Assembly: GCF_964275005.1 (NCBI RefSeq)
Contig: NC_092693.1
Span: 21,782,335 to 21,846,334, forward strand
Reading direction: 5' to 3'
Length of the DNA stretch: 64,000 bases
Origin: Diadema setosum
Taxonomy: Eukaryota > Echinodermata > Echinoidea > Diadematoida > Diadematidae
The notes under the pieces were generated by a model. It saw only the letters and a program-made list of their open reading frames with translations, searched no databases and was not told the DNA's origin. Shown in pieces: positions 43,142-56,617 of the stretch (positions are counted from its first letter, which is position 1; each line of letters begins with the position of its first letter). A program made the position numbers and the translations under genes.

Positions 43142-46100
43142 TGAGTGAGCCCGTGACTATGCCTATCGGTGTGCTGGAGCGTGCAAACTGTACACGGAGC
43201 GTGGCCACATAGAACAAGTAAATCATCCTTCTTCTTTCAACAAGAGAGAGAAAAGTCCCAGGACTTGGTCAATGAGCCAGTGTATAGTTATAGCACATGC
43301 CAAAAACTGACCTACATTTCTATGCAAATGCACACCAGAGGTGTGAAAACTGGACAGGTCTCTAAACCACCTCTATAACCCTTAATGTGCTCTGGTACAT
43401 ATCTCAACCTGCTGAGCTATTTGTTCAATAAGCCAGTTTGTAATTAGCTCAATAATGTGCACATTGGTACAAATGACCTTTCTATTTTCTTAGTTGGTTT
43501 GGCACTTCACTCTTTTCAAAGCATCATAATGCGTACCGGTAAGTTTGCCCGCTAACAATTTGTGGAATTCGTGTTAAACAAAAAATGATCTTGCATAGTA
43601 AGACCAGGTGATCAGAATGGTCCGTCAAACAACCCTGGGGGGAAGCATCCATTTCTTTGTTTTGTATTGAATGCATTAAAACATGATTATATTCGTATTG
43701 CCAAATACCAGGTTTGCAGTCAGGTGGATGTAATGGCAAGTATCATGTACAAGGATTGCATGAATAATCATTAAATGACAGATGCTTATCTCCGTGAATT
43801 TAAAAACCATCATGCGTTTTGGTACCAAAGACCTTTTTCTGCTTGTGCGCAAGTAGAACTATGAACTGGCTTGTACTAGTAATCCCTCAAAAACTTGACC
43901 TACAAATAGTTGTAGATGTGCAAGTACACTCAGGTAAAGCAACGTGCCTCAGTCCAACAGGAAGACCATAGTGACACAATGGGGATTAAGGGGGATTAGG
44001 CCATTTCCACTCATTGACAATCAGTGTACCATTTCATAAAACTTGTGATCAGTAACAACTGCCACATTTTTATGACAAATTTGTTCTCAGCCAATCAGAT
44101 GCAAGGATTTCAGTAGCTTATCAACAACTATCCTAACTTGTTATTGATAACAAGTTTTATGAAACGGGGCCCAGATTTCGGAAATTTGTGTCAATCTGCG
44201 AAGAAAGTATTCCAGAGTGTGTGCCAATAACTAAACAAACACAGCAAGGGTGAATGCAGTAAATGTGTGCAAAGGTCAAGCTTGTTCGGCTGGACAACCC
44301 AGATACATAATTTCTTGTGCACCCTTTAGAGGAAAAGGGTGGGGGGGGGGGGGGTGGCATAAAAAATATAAATCTTTCATCATACAGTCTACAGTGAAGA
44401 CAGTCCATAGAATTCCAAGACAACATGTATTGATACATGCAGCTTTCATAAAAGGTACCAGCTTGACGTTTTAAGTTGATTTCTAAGAGCATGAATTCCC
44501 AACCTCCACAGAACTTAACTTTGCAACTTAACTTAACTTTGCAACTTAACCCCAACCTCCACAGAACTTAACTTTGCACATTTATGCACATAACTTATAA
44601 GCACATGAATACATTCATGCATCCAAGTCTAGAATATTATTTTTACTTGTCATTTTGTTGCCATTTTTTTTTTCTTCTAAGTATTGCCATTTGGTCCACT
44701 TCTTGCAGGAAAGCAAAGAGAATTGTACAGATATGCTTTCCCAGAAGCTGGGATCAGCCACTCTCCTAACAACTCAAATTTCAGAATCTCGCAAAGGAGC
44801 TCTCTGTCTATCAATGGGGCAGTTTAGCTTGTTGTGTGTGCCCGCATGAGGTGCCACTATAACCAATCGAAAAGAGCAATATTTGCAAAATGATAATTCT
44901 CTTACAAATTATCAAAATGGGGTAGGACTCTCCCAGACATTGTGTGTGTGCATGTGTGTGTGTGTGTGTGTGAGTGGTTATACTCTGAGTCAATGATAGC
45001 TTACAGTTGTTCATGAGAACATGCAACTCCTCACTGATAACATATATATCAGATGTTGATTTGCTGCTAAATGCATGCAGTATGCTGTAATAACCATACA
45101 TAGCAGCATAGGCAAATCAGGGGTTCAGATGAGAACAAAAGAAGTAATTAAAAGTGAGCGTTCACAGCACATTGTGTTGAGTATACATAATACATGGCAG
45201 GCCTATTATGCTGAGAAAAGCGAGTCAGAAAAATGGCTTTCAAACTTCATTAGATCTGAAGGTTTCGTATGCACAGTGTAACATTATCTGAAGCGCAGTT
45301 TAACACAAATGGGGTACTGGTTGAAGGGATGTGGAAATGCATTTATTACATGCAGCCCGCAAATCTCCCAATACAAATACATCAGTAAATTTGCAGCATT
45401 ACTCTGATTATCATAAAAGTAAAACAGCACTGGTTAACTTGCCATTTCTACCCATGACTACAGAATTGAACAATGACATCAGAAACGTTGCCCACATATC
45501 AATCCTTGCTTACAACCTTCTATGGATGCATCTTCCACATGTGTTTAAACTTTAGCAATATCACATGCAAATGATAGCATTTGGTGAAACAGTTGAAAGT
45601 TTGAAGGGGGTTACTGAATGTTGAATGCTACGGTCCACCATTCCCCAGAAACTGCTCACAATTCAAAACTTGCCTGTGATTCTAGTACATAGCTGTGCGG
45701 AGTTTACGACAGTTTCTTTCAGTAATTATGTGACAAACACTGCGATGAAGATTGTGTACGTAATACAAGTGTATAGAGCTATCTGACATAAGGCATTCAC
45801 CACCTGTGATGTGCCTCTAGACAAATGGTATAATGCACCCCTATTGTCAGGCAGAAAAACAAATCCATTAACCAGCTGGGATAAATTGACAGTTAGACAA
45901 AATGTGTAGATACAACAAATACTTTCTGAGTCAACTTATTTATCACACATTACAATGAAATATAAAATGCAGAAATAAAACAAACAGAAAAGAGAGATGA
46001 AAATTCATTTTGATAGGAAAACATTGAATGGGTATGCAGAGTCAAACTCACTATAAACGGGATATCACACCACCATTTTGTTATTGTGTCACCCATCTTT

Positions 46101-47999
46101 CTTTCATTATTCAAGTCGGACACTGTGGTCTTGGAAACAAACAGTGGTTCTAATGATCGCCTCTAGCTTGTCAAACACTTAAAATCCTACAAGGCCACCA
46201 ACACCGACTTCCACGGTGCAACGAACCTGCTTGCCAGGGGCCACTAAAGCCCAAAGGAGGGCAAGTCATCTGAATGGGTGCTTGCCCGTTTCAAGCAAAA
46301 AGGTATTACAGATGGAGAAGAAACTAACGGCTCTCCTTTGATGTTGTGCACGACACAGCCGAGAAGTTATGCATTAACTTACGAGTGATACTAAGGGGTT
46401 TTGACAAAGAGTCCAGCAGTAATCAAAGACTGGCGCCCTCACAGCAGAAAAGATTTCCCTGGGTGCAGTTTGCTTTCTCTTTCAAAGTACTGGCGACAGT
46501 GACTGTGTGTGTGTGCTTTGGCATGGAGCAGCAAATCAAATGCAGTGTAAAATTACACTTTTAAACTCAAAAATTAGATAAGCAGCACATTGGGATGCAC
46601 TGTATCTAAGTGATTAATAAAGCAAATGAGCCATATTACAAGATAAGGATTCACGGTCCACAAATATATGCATCAAGGAAAACCATTAGGTTTCCATTTT
46701 TTAATTTTCATTTCCTATTGATGGCACATCATTAGAACAGATATATGACTTTGAATTATTTCCTCAACTATTCTCAACAAATCTGAATATTCCGTTTAAA
46801 CGTTTACATTGAAATACAGCTTCAACTTCAATGAAATGCGAAACCTTTCTGTCGTTTCCAAATTTTGTCTTGAACAGAGAGGTGCTGAGCAGAAACCATA
46901 AAAGAATGTTAGACATCCCATTGTAATGCTTCAGAACCCAAGCATGTGTTTGCATGGATTTTGAAGAATTTCCACTCCTTCAATAACACCTCCCTGATTC
47001 AAATATGAACACCTTTTGCCAGACTGCCCATTCACATTAAGGCGGAGATGTATCTTTAATAGTGCCCGGCTGGAAGTAGCAGCTATTTGCTCGTTCCTAC
47101 ATCCGCAAGTTCTTCAGGTCGCGACATCAAGCTGATTGAAGCAATATTTTGCTGATGTGATAACAGTGTCACAGAATACCCACATGCGTACACATAATTC
47201 TCCTCTATAGATTGTAAAGTTGATGGTTAGAATGGGTGTAGTACCACAAATTTCAAGGTAAAATTACATAGGTAAAAGCTGTCAAGGAAGGACCCAGACC
47301 AAACTGGCATCACCGATGATAGTAGGATGTAGCAAACATTCTGTAACCTGCTGCTGAGCTCCACACTTTATCTTTTTCTTAATCCACTTCTTATAACCTC
47401 CCATGCACAGGCAGACTTGAGAGAGTTACTGGTATCACAAATGTCTACAAGATCCAACTCCCATCTTGCATGAGCCCTCATTCTATATCAATAATACATG
47501 TATACATCTCTTATTTTACAGTTTTCAACTACCAAGGCATATCATCAATACACTATGGTACAACAAATAAGCCAAGATAGAAGAACCGACTGTACAACAC
47601 CATATAATTTCTCTCAAATAATGAGAATCAAGCGCAACAATATCACTTTAAATGATGTACTGTTTCTTATTTCTTGTTGTTGGTTTAGGACCCAAGTTTT
47701 GCTTTTGCAGCACTCGAGTATAATGGTTTGCCATGTCACACCAACCATCACCATGGAGTTTTATGAGAACGATACATGTCATAAAGCCTTTTTGGAGCAT
47801 TTTTCAATATCCCCTTACAAAGAAAATTCTATTGCATATACAGTAAACATATTAAAACTTCTTTGTTCATCCCCCTTGAGCATATCAATACTGGAAGTGA
47901 AAACACAACAACTTGAATGAGAGATAGTCAGCATTCACATTTACAAAAAGGAAACATCATAAAGAGAAATATCAACTACAAGTTGAACTTTTCCATACT
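43142..47999. other. Gap between the genes; possible long HSF 3' UTR
   Basis: Mostly unique-looking AT-rich sequence with few repeats: family K copy 2, a G-run at 44341-44355, a (GT)n at 44941-44972, and CCAACCTCCACAGAACTTAA twice near 44498-44580. ORFs such as 47498-47920 show no motif. The low repeat density beside the HSF stop would fit a long 3' UTR, but this is inference. Confidence 0.4.
44028..44172. mobile_element. Family K MITE, copy 2
   Basis: ACCATTTCATAAAACTTG at the left and AAGTTTTATGAAACGGGGCC at the right are inverted repeats. The interior CAGCCAATCAGATGCAAGGA resembles copy 1. The outer GGGCC of the left end is lost. Confidence 0.8.
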
Positions 48000-48409
48000 T
48001 ATTTGAAATGCACTTGACGTTGGCGACAGGAATAAACGTGGCAGAAAAAGGTTTGTATTTTAATGTTTTTACACAATTTTTTTTTTTACTTAACTCCTAC
48101 AGAAGCTTGAAGTACACAAAACAAAGTGTTCCTCTCAACTCTTTCCCTAACTTGCCTGCCATTCCGTGCCCTCCGATTTCATCAACTAGCCAAGTGGTCA
48201 TCATTTCTTTCAGAGAGAGAGAAAAAAAGGGTGGGGGGGGGGGGGAGAGGAGGGGAGGAGGAGGGAAAACAGAAGTGGGAAGAAGAAGAAGAGGAAATTC
48301 CATTCCATTCCTGTTACACAAAACACTTTTGTTTGAACATGCACCAATACCTGGGATGTCAATTACAAATCAATTTCTGTCAATCCTTATCCCTCATCTT
48401 GCGACAGAG
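48000..48409 (-). other. Likely start of the HSF 3' UTR
   Basis: Sequence directly after the HSF stop on the - strand. On the + strand it contains an 86 bp purine tract (48213-48298), so the mRNA would carry a C/U-rich tract. No AATAAA is seen on the - strand within this stretch. One candidate lies much further on, near 45341. The 3' end is undetermined. Confidence 0.4.
48213..48298. repeat. 86 bp purine tract
   Basis: Almost pure A/G on the + strand, with GA repeats, a G12 run and GAA repeats. It lies within the first 200 bases after the HSF stop codon. Confidence 0.9.
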
Positions 48410-48567
48410 CTAGAGTGCGAAACCGAGTAGGTCATCATCTCCTTGTTGGAGGGCAAGCGAGTCGTCGTTCGGGGTACCGAACAGCGAGTCCTCGTCGTCG
48501 ACCATGAAGGCACCCATGGGGTAGGATGTGGAGGGCTTGTACGTGACCAGCTCATTGCTCGGCGGGA
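48410..48567 (-). CDS. HSF1-like: HSF terminal exon with stop
   Basis: [29 protein letters not shown] and the C-terminus DDDLLGFAL, then TAG. The acceptor is CCTCTTTGCAG. The tail is acidic with Leu/Phe pairs, as in HSF activation domains. The + strand ORF over 48008-48430 is its antisense shadow. Confidence 0.92.
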
Positions 48568-51500
48568 CTGCAAAGAGGAAGGGAGTCATTAATTTTTTTC
48601 TGATTTACGGCACAGAGCTTGACATGCTGCAAGACACGATTCTACACAACACCTAGTATAAACTTCTTTGGGAAAAATCTTTGGAACAAACGAGGCTTGT
48701 CATATTAAAGTTAGCATTAGCAAGAAACCTGCTCCAATCAAGGCCCACTGGTGTTGCACACTGATGAATGCAAATATGATTTGCTTTTCACACCCCATAT
48801 CATGACATAGCCAGCCCCACATTTTTAACAAGAGACCCGCGGGTCTAGCGCTCACCTGAGTATCGCAAGTTCACCTTTCACGCAGTCACTAATCTAAATT
48901 ATTCAAAGCTCTACCAAACTTTGATCAGGCATTCGCAAGTAGAAGATGAAAATGTACAATAAGGGCCCAAATTTTGTAAGATTCCTTAATTTGGGGGGAT
49001 TGGGGCCCGCTGGGGCCCTCAGGGTGGGGCATGGTGCCCAGTTTGATAAATTGAGATCCTGACCCCCTAGGGATGCTACCTGCCAAGTTTGACGAAAATC
49101 CATCATGAGGTTTTCAGGAAGAAGATGAAAATGTACAATTCAGGCCCCCATTTGGACCTTCCCAGCCAACCCCCCCCCCCCCCCCCAAATCTGCCATGAA
49201 CAAACTTGAAGCTACAAGTCATTTAGTACTCACTCATAGTATTATCTTAGCTCTATAACTTCTGATTCTAGAGAAGATTTTTAAAGATTCCTTCATTTTG
49301 GGGGGTTTGGGCCCCCTGGGGGGCCCCTGGGTGGGGCATGGTGCCCATTTTAACAAATTGAGTTCCTAACCCCTTAGGGATGCTACCTGCCAAGTTTGGT
49401 GAAAATGGGTCATGAGGTTCTCAAGAAGACGATGAAAATGTACAATTTAGGCCCCATTAGAACCCCTCCCCACCTCCCCCCTCCCCTGGGTCCCAAGGGG
49501 GGCACCCCTGATTCTGCCATGAACAAACTTGAAACTATAGTCATCAATGTACTAATTCATAGTATTAACTTAGCTCTATCACTTCTGGTTCTAGAGAAGA
49601 AGATTTTTACAGATTCCTTAATTTTGGGGGGTTTGGGCCCTCCTGGGGGCCCCCTGGGTGGGGCATGGTGCCCATTTTAACAAATTGAGTTCCTAACCCC
49701 CTAGGGATGCTACCTGCCAAGTTTGATGAAAATCGGTCTTGGGGTTTTCCAGAAGATGATGAAAATGTAAAAAGTTTACGCACGACGCACGATGGACGAA
49801 GGGCGATCGCAACAGCTCACTTGAGCCTTTGGCTCAGGTGAGCTAAAAATGGGGGGGGGGCAGTTTATATTTCTGGTGCCACTTCCTGGTTTCATCAGGT
49901 AACAAGAAAAAAAAAAAAAACACCCCTAAAATACCGCGGGTGTCATCGGCTGACAACATGCAATCGCCAAAAGCTTAACAACTATCTACTTTTTTTTTTC
50001 TCATGCCACTTCTGGGGTGAAAAGATGGGGGGGGGGGGCAACATGGTAAAACACCATGTATTCCTATGTATTGTGCAACAACAACAAAAACAAGTGGGGG
50101 GGGGGGGGACCCCAAGTTCAAAATTTTTAACTATGTACTCATTGCAAACACCTGTCCCTTGCAGCAGTTTGCCTTGATAATGAAGCAAGACGATTGAACT
50201 TGTGCTGCATCATTTATCAACAAAAGCAGAATACATGTAGCCACAACACTTTGCATCTGACTACAAAGCCTAATTCATATTTTGTGTGGGATGTGGGAAC
50301 CTCAAATGTATCAGAAAAAGAGGCCCATCTTGCCCTACCTTCAGCAGATGTTTCTAATGATGTCCGGAGTAGATCCGCATTGCCACTCTTCTCTTCCGTT
50401 TCTGTGTTTTCCTGCGAAATGAATCAAGATGAATACAAAAAGGATAATAAAATCACAATCTTCATTTAGGCCATATATGACAATCAAATCATCGGAACAT
50501 TTTACAGACAATATACAAGTGACACACACATTCTTATTTTTCTCCAGTAATACACTGCAATGTTTCATGCTATTGAGATATATCATTTGTTAAAATGCTA
50601 CAAAATAATAATGATATTAAACAGTCAAATACAAAAATAGCACTACTGAAATTAAATTCTCTAAGATGTAAACAACCCTTAAATGCAAGAAATTACACAG
50701 TAAAATAGAAAATGATGTACATATACAGAGAGAAAGAGAGAGAGAGAAATTAATACATAGATGGACGGATAGATAGATAAATAGATATACAGACAGATAG
50801 ATAGATAGACAGATAGACAGATAAGATCAACATTGCTGTTCAATTTTCTGGATCTATGACATTTGCTCCTGCGACAATTGCTCTCATGAAATAACTGCAC
50901 GCTAAGCTAAACATAAAACGCATCCACAAACACAACCATAAACCCTAATCCTAATCCTCACATCAAACTAAACCTAAAACCGGTATCACAACCCTAACCC
51001 TAAGTCCTTGGAGAAAATAAGACCGGAGCAATTGTCGCAGGAGCAAATATCACGTCACCCAATTTTCTAGAGATGAAAAGCACTTACTGACAAAGGAAAT
51101 TCTGGAAGTGTTGCCAATTGCGGGTCAGGAAAAAAGTCTTGGAATTCCTGTGAGAAGAGATTGTGATGTGTAATGACGAACACACAAAAGTAAGAATAGG
51201 TGTTATACTGTATATAAATCTACTCAGTAGCCTACAGCAAGGAAGGTTACTAAGAGAGAAAGTTATTCACACATTTGTAACACAGATGTGGACATACAAC
51301 TGTGGGGCTTTATATGAACTATTATACTAAGCCTTCAACAAAACACAATTTTCTTTTTGTTTTGTGTTTTTGTATATTCCTCCTCTTTGAAGAGATGACA
51401 ATGCCCGTGAAGAAAATTTTAGCGCATAACAAATCAGTAACAGCTATATGTAAGACGAAAGCTTGAAGAACAGAACTGACATGATGACATAAACACAGGC

Positions 51501-53200
51501 ATGGCTAAGTCACCATTTTCAGCCTCTATTTGTTGCTCAATAATCCCAGCATTCATTGTTAGACAAGAATTATGAAGATTGGTGTATCCTCTTAGCAAAT
51601 AGAATCATTCTTATGAAAGGCCATTGCCGGCAATGACTTATTTCTATTCAAGGTAGTGAGAGCAGCTGATGTGATCCAACCACGTCCCCGCTCACCTGCA
51701 CAAGCACAAAATCACACCATTTTTCCCCTCACCTGACAAATCATGTAGGGATGGGGTAAAATGTGACACCCTAGATAGAAAAACAAACAAACCAACAAAC
51801 AAACATGAAGACATAAAAATAAAACAACTACAGTACGACCTCTTGTTATCCAGGCATGTCGGGACCAGCACCTGTTTGGTTTGGTTTTAAGTGAGTTTGA
51901 AATCATGTTTTTTCTTCTTCTTTTTTAACGCATTCACTGAGTAAATACGTCCACATGACAGAGAAGTTTGGATAGGAGATGGCCAAATAATCAAGGTCAG
52001 ACTGAACATGATAGGCAGTTGGCTCAAATTCTTGATGCTGCCTCTGCACACACTTACATGCAAAAGTCCTCCCAGTTCAAATGATAGGTTTGGAGAATTT
52101 GCGATCAAGCTCTGAAACTCTTTCAGGTTAGACTGTACATTGTTGAGTTGGTCCCCCAGTTCTTGCCTGTGCCAACAGTAAGTGAAAACAAGCAACATCC
52201 ACATAAGACCAAATGTGGTAAGTTTGAGAAGGAAAAGAGGCAAGGAACAGCAATTTTTAATTCATTACGTACAATGGTAGAATACACATTAACTGATATG
52301 ATATGCGAACCATGACAACCATTACCTGATTAAAGTGAAAGACATTGGGGCTGAGAAAACTGCAAGAAATGTGATTTGGTTTTTTGGGGAAAAAAAAAAT
52401 CTGATATTTGTTTTGACATTGAAAGTTTGATATCTGAGCTACCTCTCTTATTTCAGTCTAAGGTCTGAGTCAGGGAATGTTTTGAAATTAGAAGAAAATG
52501 TATCAGTTGTTACAAAGCATGTTTAAATGTGGTATTAAATTGATGCATTTTGTGTAAATGGCCTAGTCTTCCTCATACTTGATTTCAACCAAAATTCTGG
52601 GCTGATTTTCTCAAAAGTTTGTCAGTGGGGAGGCCCACTCTTTTACTGTTTATGCGGTATTTTTTGTACATAGAGTTAGACAATTTAACCCTTTATGTGC
52701 TGGGGAACAAAAAGGCCATAAAAACTGAGCTGTAACTTGCTATGTTGTTGGGGTTTTTTTTTTTTCAGAAACATTAGTGTCATTTCTCCAAACTTGACTT
52801 GAGATGAGTTGCATCTCGTTGCATGTGCCATTATCTATATTTGTGACCTTACAAGCGACCTCATCTACTTTGTGACTGACTGGCCTCTGCAGTGATGTGT
52901 TGCATACAATAATTCACTTTAAAACTGCATATAAAAAAAATCAGATCGACTTTTCATAATAATAGTAATAATGATAATAATAATAATAATAAATAATAAT
53001 AACAATAATAATTCAAAATCATAAAGCGCATTATAATTAACAACATTCTCTCTGCGCTTGACATAACATATACAATCATCAATACTTGATCAGATAAGCT
53101 TTCAATGCTTTCTTGAAAGAATCAAAGGAAGATATGCTTCATAACTGTTGATTCCTGTCATCCACACATCTTACACTATAATAGTGAAGACTAACTGAAG

Positions 53201-53231
<31 letters not shown>

Positions 53232-56200
53232 CAAAACAAAACCAACCAAACAAACTAACAAACAAACAAACAAACCCCTCTAGAAGCACCAGAGGCATAC
53301 GTTCCTGGATGAATGTTACAGCTGACTTGAACACTGCCACTGGGAGTGTATGAATATGGCACTCACAAAGCCTACTGAACCAAGCACAGTGGTGGCATTG
53401 TGTTTATCTTGGATATTACCTGCCTCATACCTAGGGAGAGGTCTTTCAAAACTGTTTGAAATCAGGACTGACCTGTCAGAGTGATTTACCCTATTTTAAC
53501 TGGGCTATTTGAGACCAAGTTTTTACTGGGGGGTCAATTTGACCCCCCCTTCAGATCTCGGCCAACGATCGTGCGATCGCTGCAAAATTTTGCCTGAACA
53601 TAGAGCCAGATGTCAACTACAAGATTACGTGGTCATACAATAGAAAAATGTTGATTTCATATTTTTTAATAAATTAATTATGCAAATTTACGCATGAAAT
53701 CATATTTTCACCTATAACTCCATCAAAAAGAATGAAGGATTGCTAAATTTTTGTGTCAGATTTCCTCAAGACACATCAAACAATTTTCTTGTAAAAAAAT
53801 AGCGCAATCAAAATCAGTTTCTTATGTTTTTTTTTGTTTTGTTAATTTCTTATGTATTTTATTGTTTTTTCGACCTTTTGTTTTCTATTGTTTTTTTTTG
53901 CCAAAATTTGTTGCAGGCACTTTTTCAAGCTTATCTACATTAGAATTGATTAATTTCAATGTTCAAAAGTTGAAACAATCTAATTTACATCAATTAAACA
54001 AAAAAACACAATTTGCATTGGATTTGCACACGAAATCATGAATTTGAGCTGTTTTCGGGTTGACATGCATATGCAAAACATTGCGTAACTTCAGAATGGT
54101 GTACCCGGACGTCGCAAATTTGGTCTCAAAATATGCAGGAGACTTCAACGAAAAAAGTCATGAAACGAAGCGGCAAAATCTTTGCGCGTTGCGGAATCGT
54201 GGTGCGAAATGTCGAGGGGGGGTCAAACACCAATTTGACCCCCCCATTAAAATAAGGTTAAAACAAATGAGCAATGCCTTAACATAATGTATTTCTCTAA
54301 TTGAGAAGCACAGTCATAGATCAAAGGTAGATAACCTTGCATGACAAGCTTCAATTAGAGATTTAGAATAAAAACATATGAAAATGGAAACAAAATATAC
54401 ACATTTACGTTGTTGTTTTAGCCGTGTGTGATTGTAAACAATTAAGATTATCTGTTTCATGGACACTAAAAGCTCATCGGAGTGTGGCATAAGCTCACCT
54501 CTGCTCTTCGTTGGACAGTAAGCGCTGGATTTCAGGTCTAGTTGTGCCGTTGTCTGGTCCAGAGACTACCTGGGGGGTGCTGGCCACCACAAGCTGTCTT
54601 CCTCCCAAATCTTCCTCATTGCTGCCTCCCGCCACTTCAGCAGAATTGGGGTCGGGGAGGACACTGCTGCCTTCCAGATCGAAGGACCCAACGGGGCTGT
54701 CTGCACCAATGAAAGATGCAGTGGTCGACGGTGTGGCTGGGAACGTCACATCGGGGCTTATGGGTGGCTCGGGCAGCACTTCTGACAGAACGGCACTGCT
54801 TCCGACTGGATCCACTGAAAACAGATCCAAGTCGCTGGCCTGTGAATTAAATCACACATGAGTATGTGTAAATACAAATGTGAAACACATAACATTGATC
54901 AGCCAAGCACATTCCAGGCCTCGAAATAGGATTTTGGATGGGCACGGCCATTTAGAAAAGGGCACTTTTTCCAAGAGGCCAGGGCACTTAGGTCAGTCAG
55001 AGGGGCACCAAGGCCACATTGGAAAGGGCATGTTGGGTGTTTATACGTGATGTAAATGCCCCATAGGGCTGTATGCTATCGACTGTGCTGCTACATTCAG
55101 AAGCGCATGCACGCATAAGATCTCTCCGCAGCAGACGACGTTAGGCAGTAGGCCATACGCAATACGATGTAGGTTCTGTAATACAGTACGTTCTCAACAT
55201 GTACGCCGCACTCGCTTTGGAGCACTTCCGGCGCCATTTTGCTTTGAGCATGCGGGAATGAATGCAGAGCGAGAGAGATGGCAATGCTCGCAGCCGTCCA
55301 ACAGGCCTGGCATTTTTTAGCATGGCTTGCGACCACTTGCTCCGGCCCGCCGCTGCCTAGCTAGTAACTCTATGGCCGCTGCGCTGCGGAGGCAGTCAGG
55401 ACGGTAAAAGCCGGTCGGGCGTACATGTACGTAGACTTCTACACGTCGTCTCGTATCTCGGAAAGATACTTTGAGTTTGAATCAGATGTATTGGGACTCG
55501 ATTGAACTGAAGGTATGATATTTGAGATCAGGAAAGTTGTTCAAGCTTATTAAAGTGTAGACTTTGAGAAAGGGCATATTATACGTCATAAATAATAACT
55601 TTCATTCTAAAAGGGCACCACGGCCACAAGAAAAAAGGCACATTTTTTTTTGGCCGTAACTTTGATCAAGGAAAAAAAAAGGCATTGCGGCCAACGAGAG
55701 GGGCACCGACGGCCATGGCCGTCGGTGGCCGTCGGTTAATTCGAGGCCTGACATTCGTGTAATGTGAACCCAGATCAGTATGTTACCTTGATGAGGGCCA
55801 GAATGTGGGAGTAGACGCTTGGTATAACAGTTTTCACAACAAAAATTTAACACACGGTGAAAGCCTAGTATTACCAGGCTATTGCCCAGCAAAGACAGGC
55901 TTTCATGTGCAAGCTATCTCAACAAGGGCCTCTCATTGACAACAAGGAATGCACAAAAAATATCCAGCCTCCGCAATCTTACAATTCATTATGTCTATGC
56001 ACTCTAAATATTTTACTGTAACTTGAATCACTAGAAACAGTGCAAAAATTCTTCTTTTTTTTTAAACAAAGAAAGTTTTGATCAAATCCACGATTAGTGA
56101 GTAAGACATCCTCACTGAGTCATTGATGAGATTGTTTCAACTAGTCAATGTACCCGTGGAGTGCCAGAAATCCTCTATGGGGATTCCCCCAGAAATGGGT

Positions 56201-56575
56201 CAACAGACGTCAAATATCTGTTTTGCGCTACTCCTTGGTCCGATCTTGGCCAAATTTGCTGGAAGCATAAGTAGGCTTACACCAAAGAGATTTTGAGGAG
56301 AAAAATCTCTTTGGCGTACACCTGGGAATCCCCATATAAGTAGGCCTACATAGCGCCCTCTATCGGGTGGCCCATTATATTTCTGGGGGAATCCCCATGT
56401 AAGTAGGCCTACATAGCGCCCTCTATCGGGTGTCTGAAGTTATTTGACCTTTGACCCCAGTGACCTTAACCTTTCCAAAAATGAACCCCTCAAGGGCAAT
56501 TTCGCGGTCAACCTGCATCCACCCACTAAGTTTGGTGGAGATCGGACCAAGGACCTGGGAGGAGTAGAGGAATGA

Positions 56576-56617
<42 letters not shown>

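Noticed and set aside
47498-47920. 140-codon + strand ORF
   Set aside because: No motif or domain seen; in AT-rich sequence between genes, likely chance.
48008-48430. 140-codon + strand ORF with a GGGGG/Arg run
   Set aside because: Antisense to the HSF terminal exon and driven by the purine tract.
48828-49844. Regular repeats as a CRISPR-like array
   Set aside because: Units are over 300 bp, diverged and in an animal intron; no CRISPR features anywhere in the window.
50940-51003. Interstitial telomere (CCCTAA words)
   Set aside because: Only a few imperfect units inside a MITE; not a telomere array.
54511-54861. 116-codon + strand ORF
   Set aside because: Exact antisense shadow of the HSF regulatory exon, which has matching splice sites and phase.
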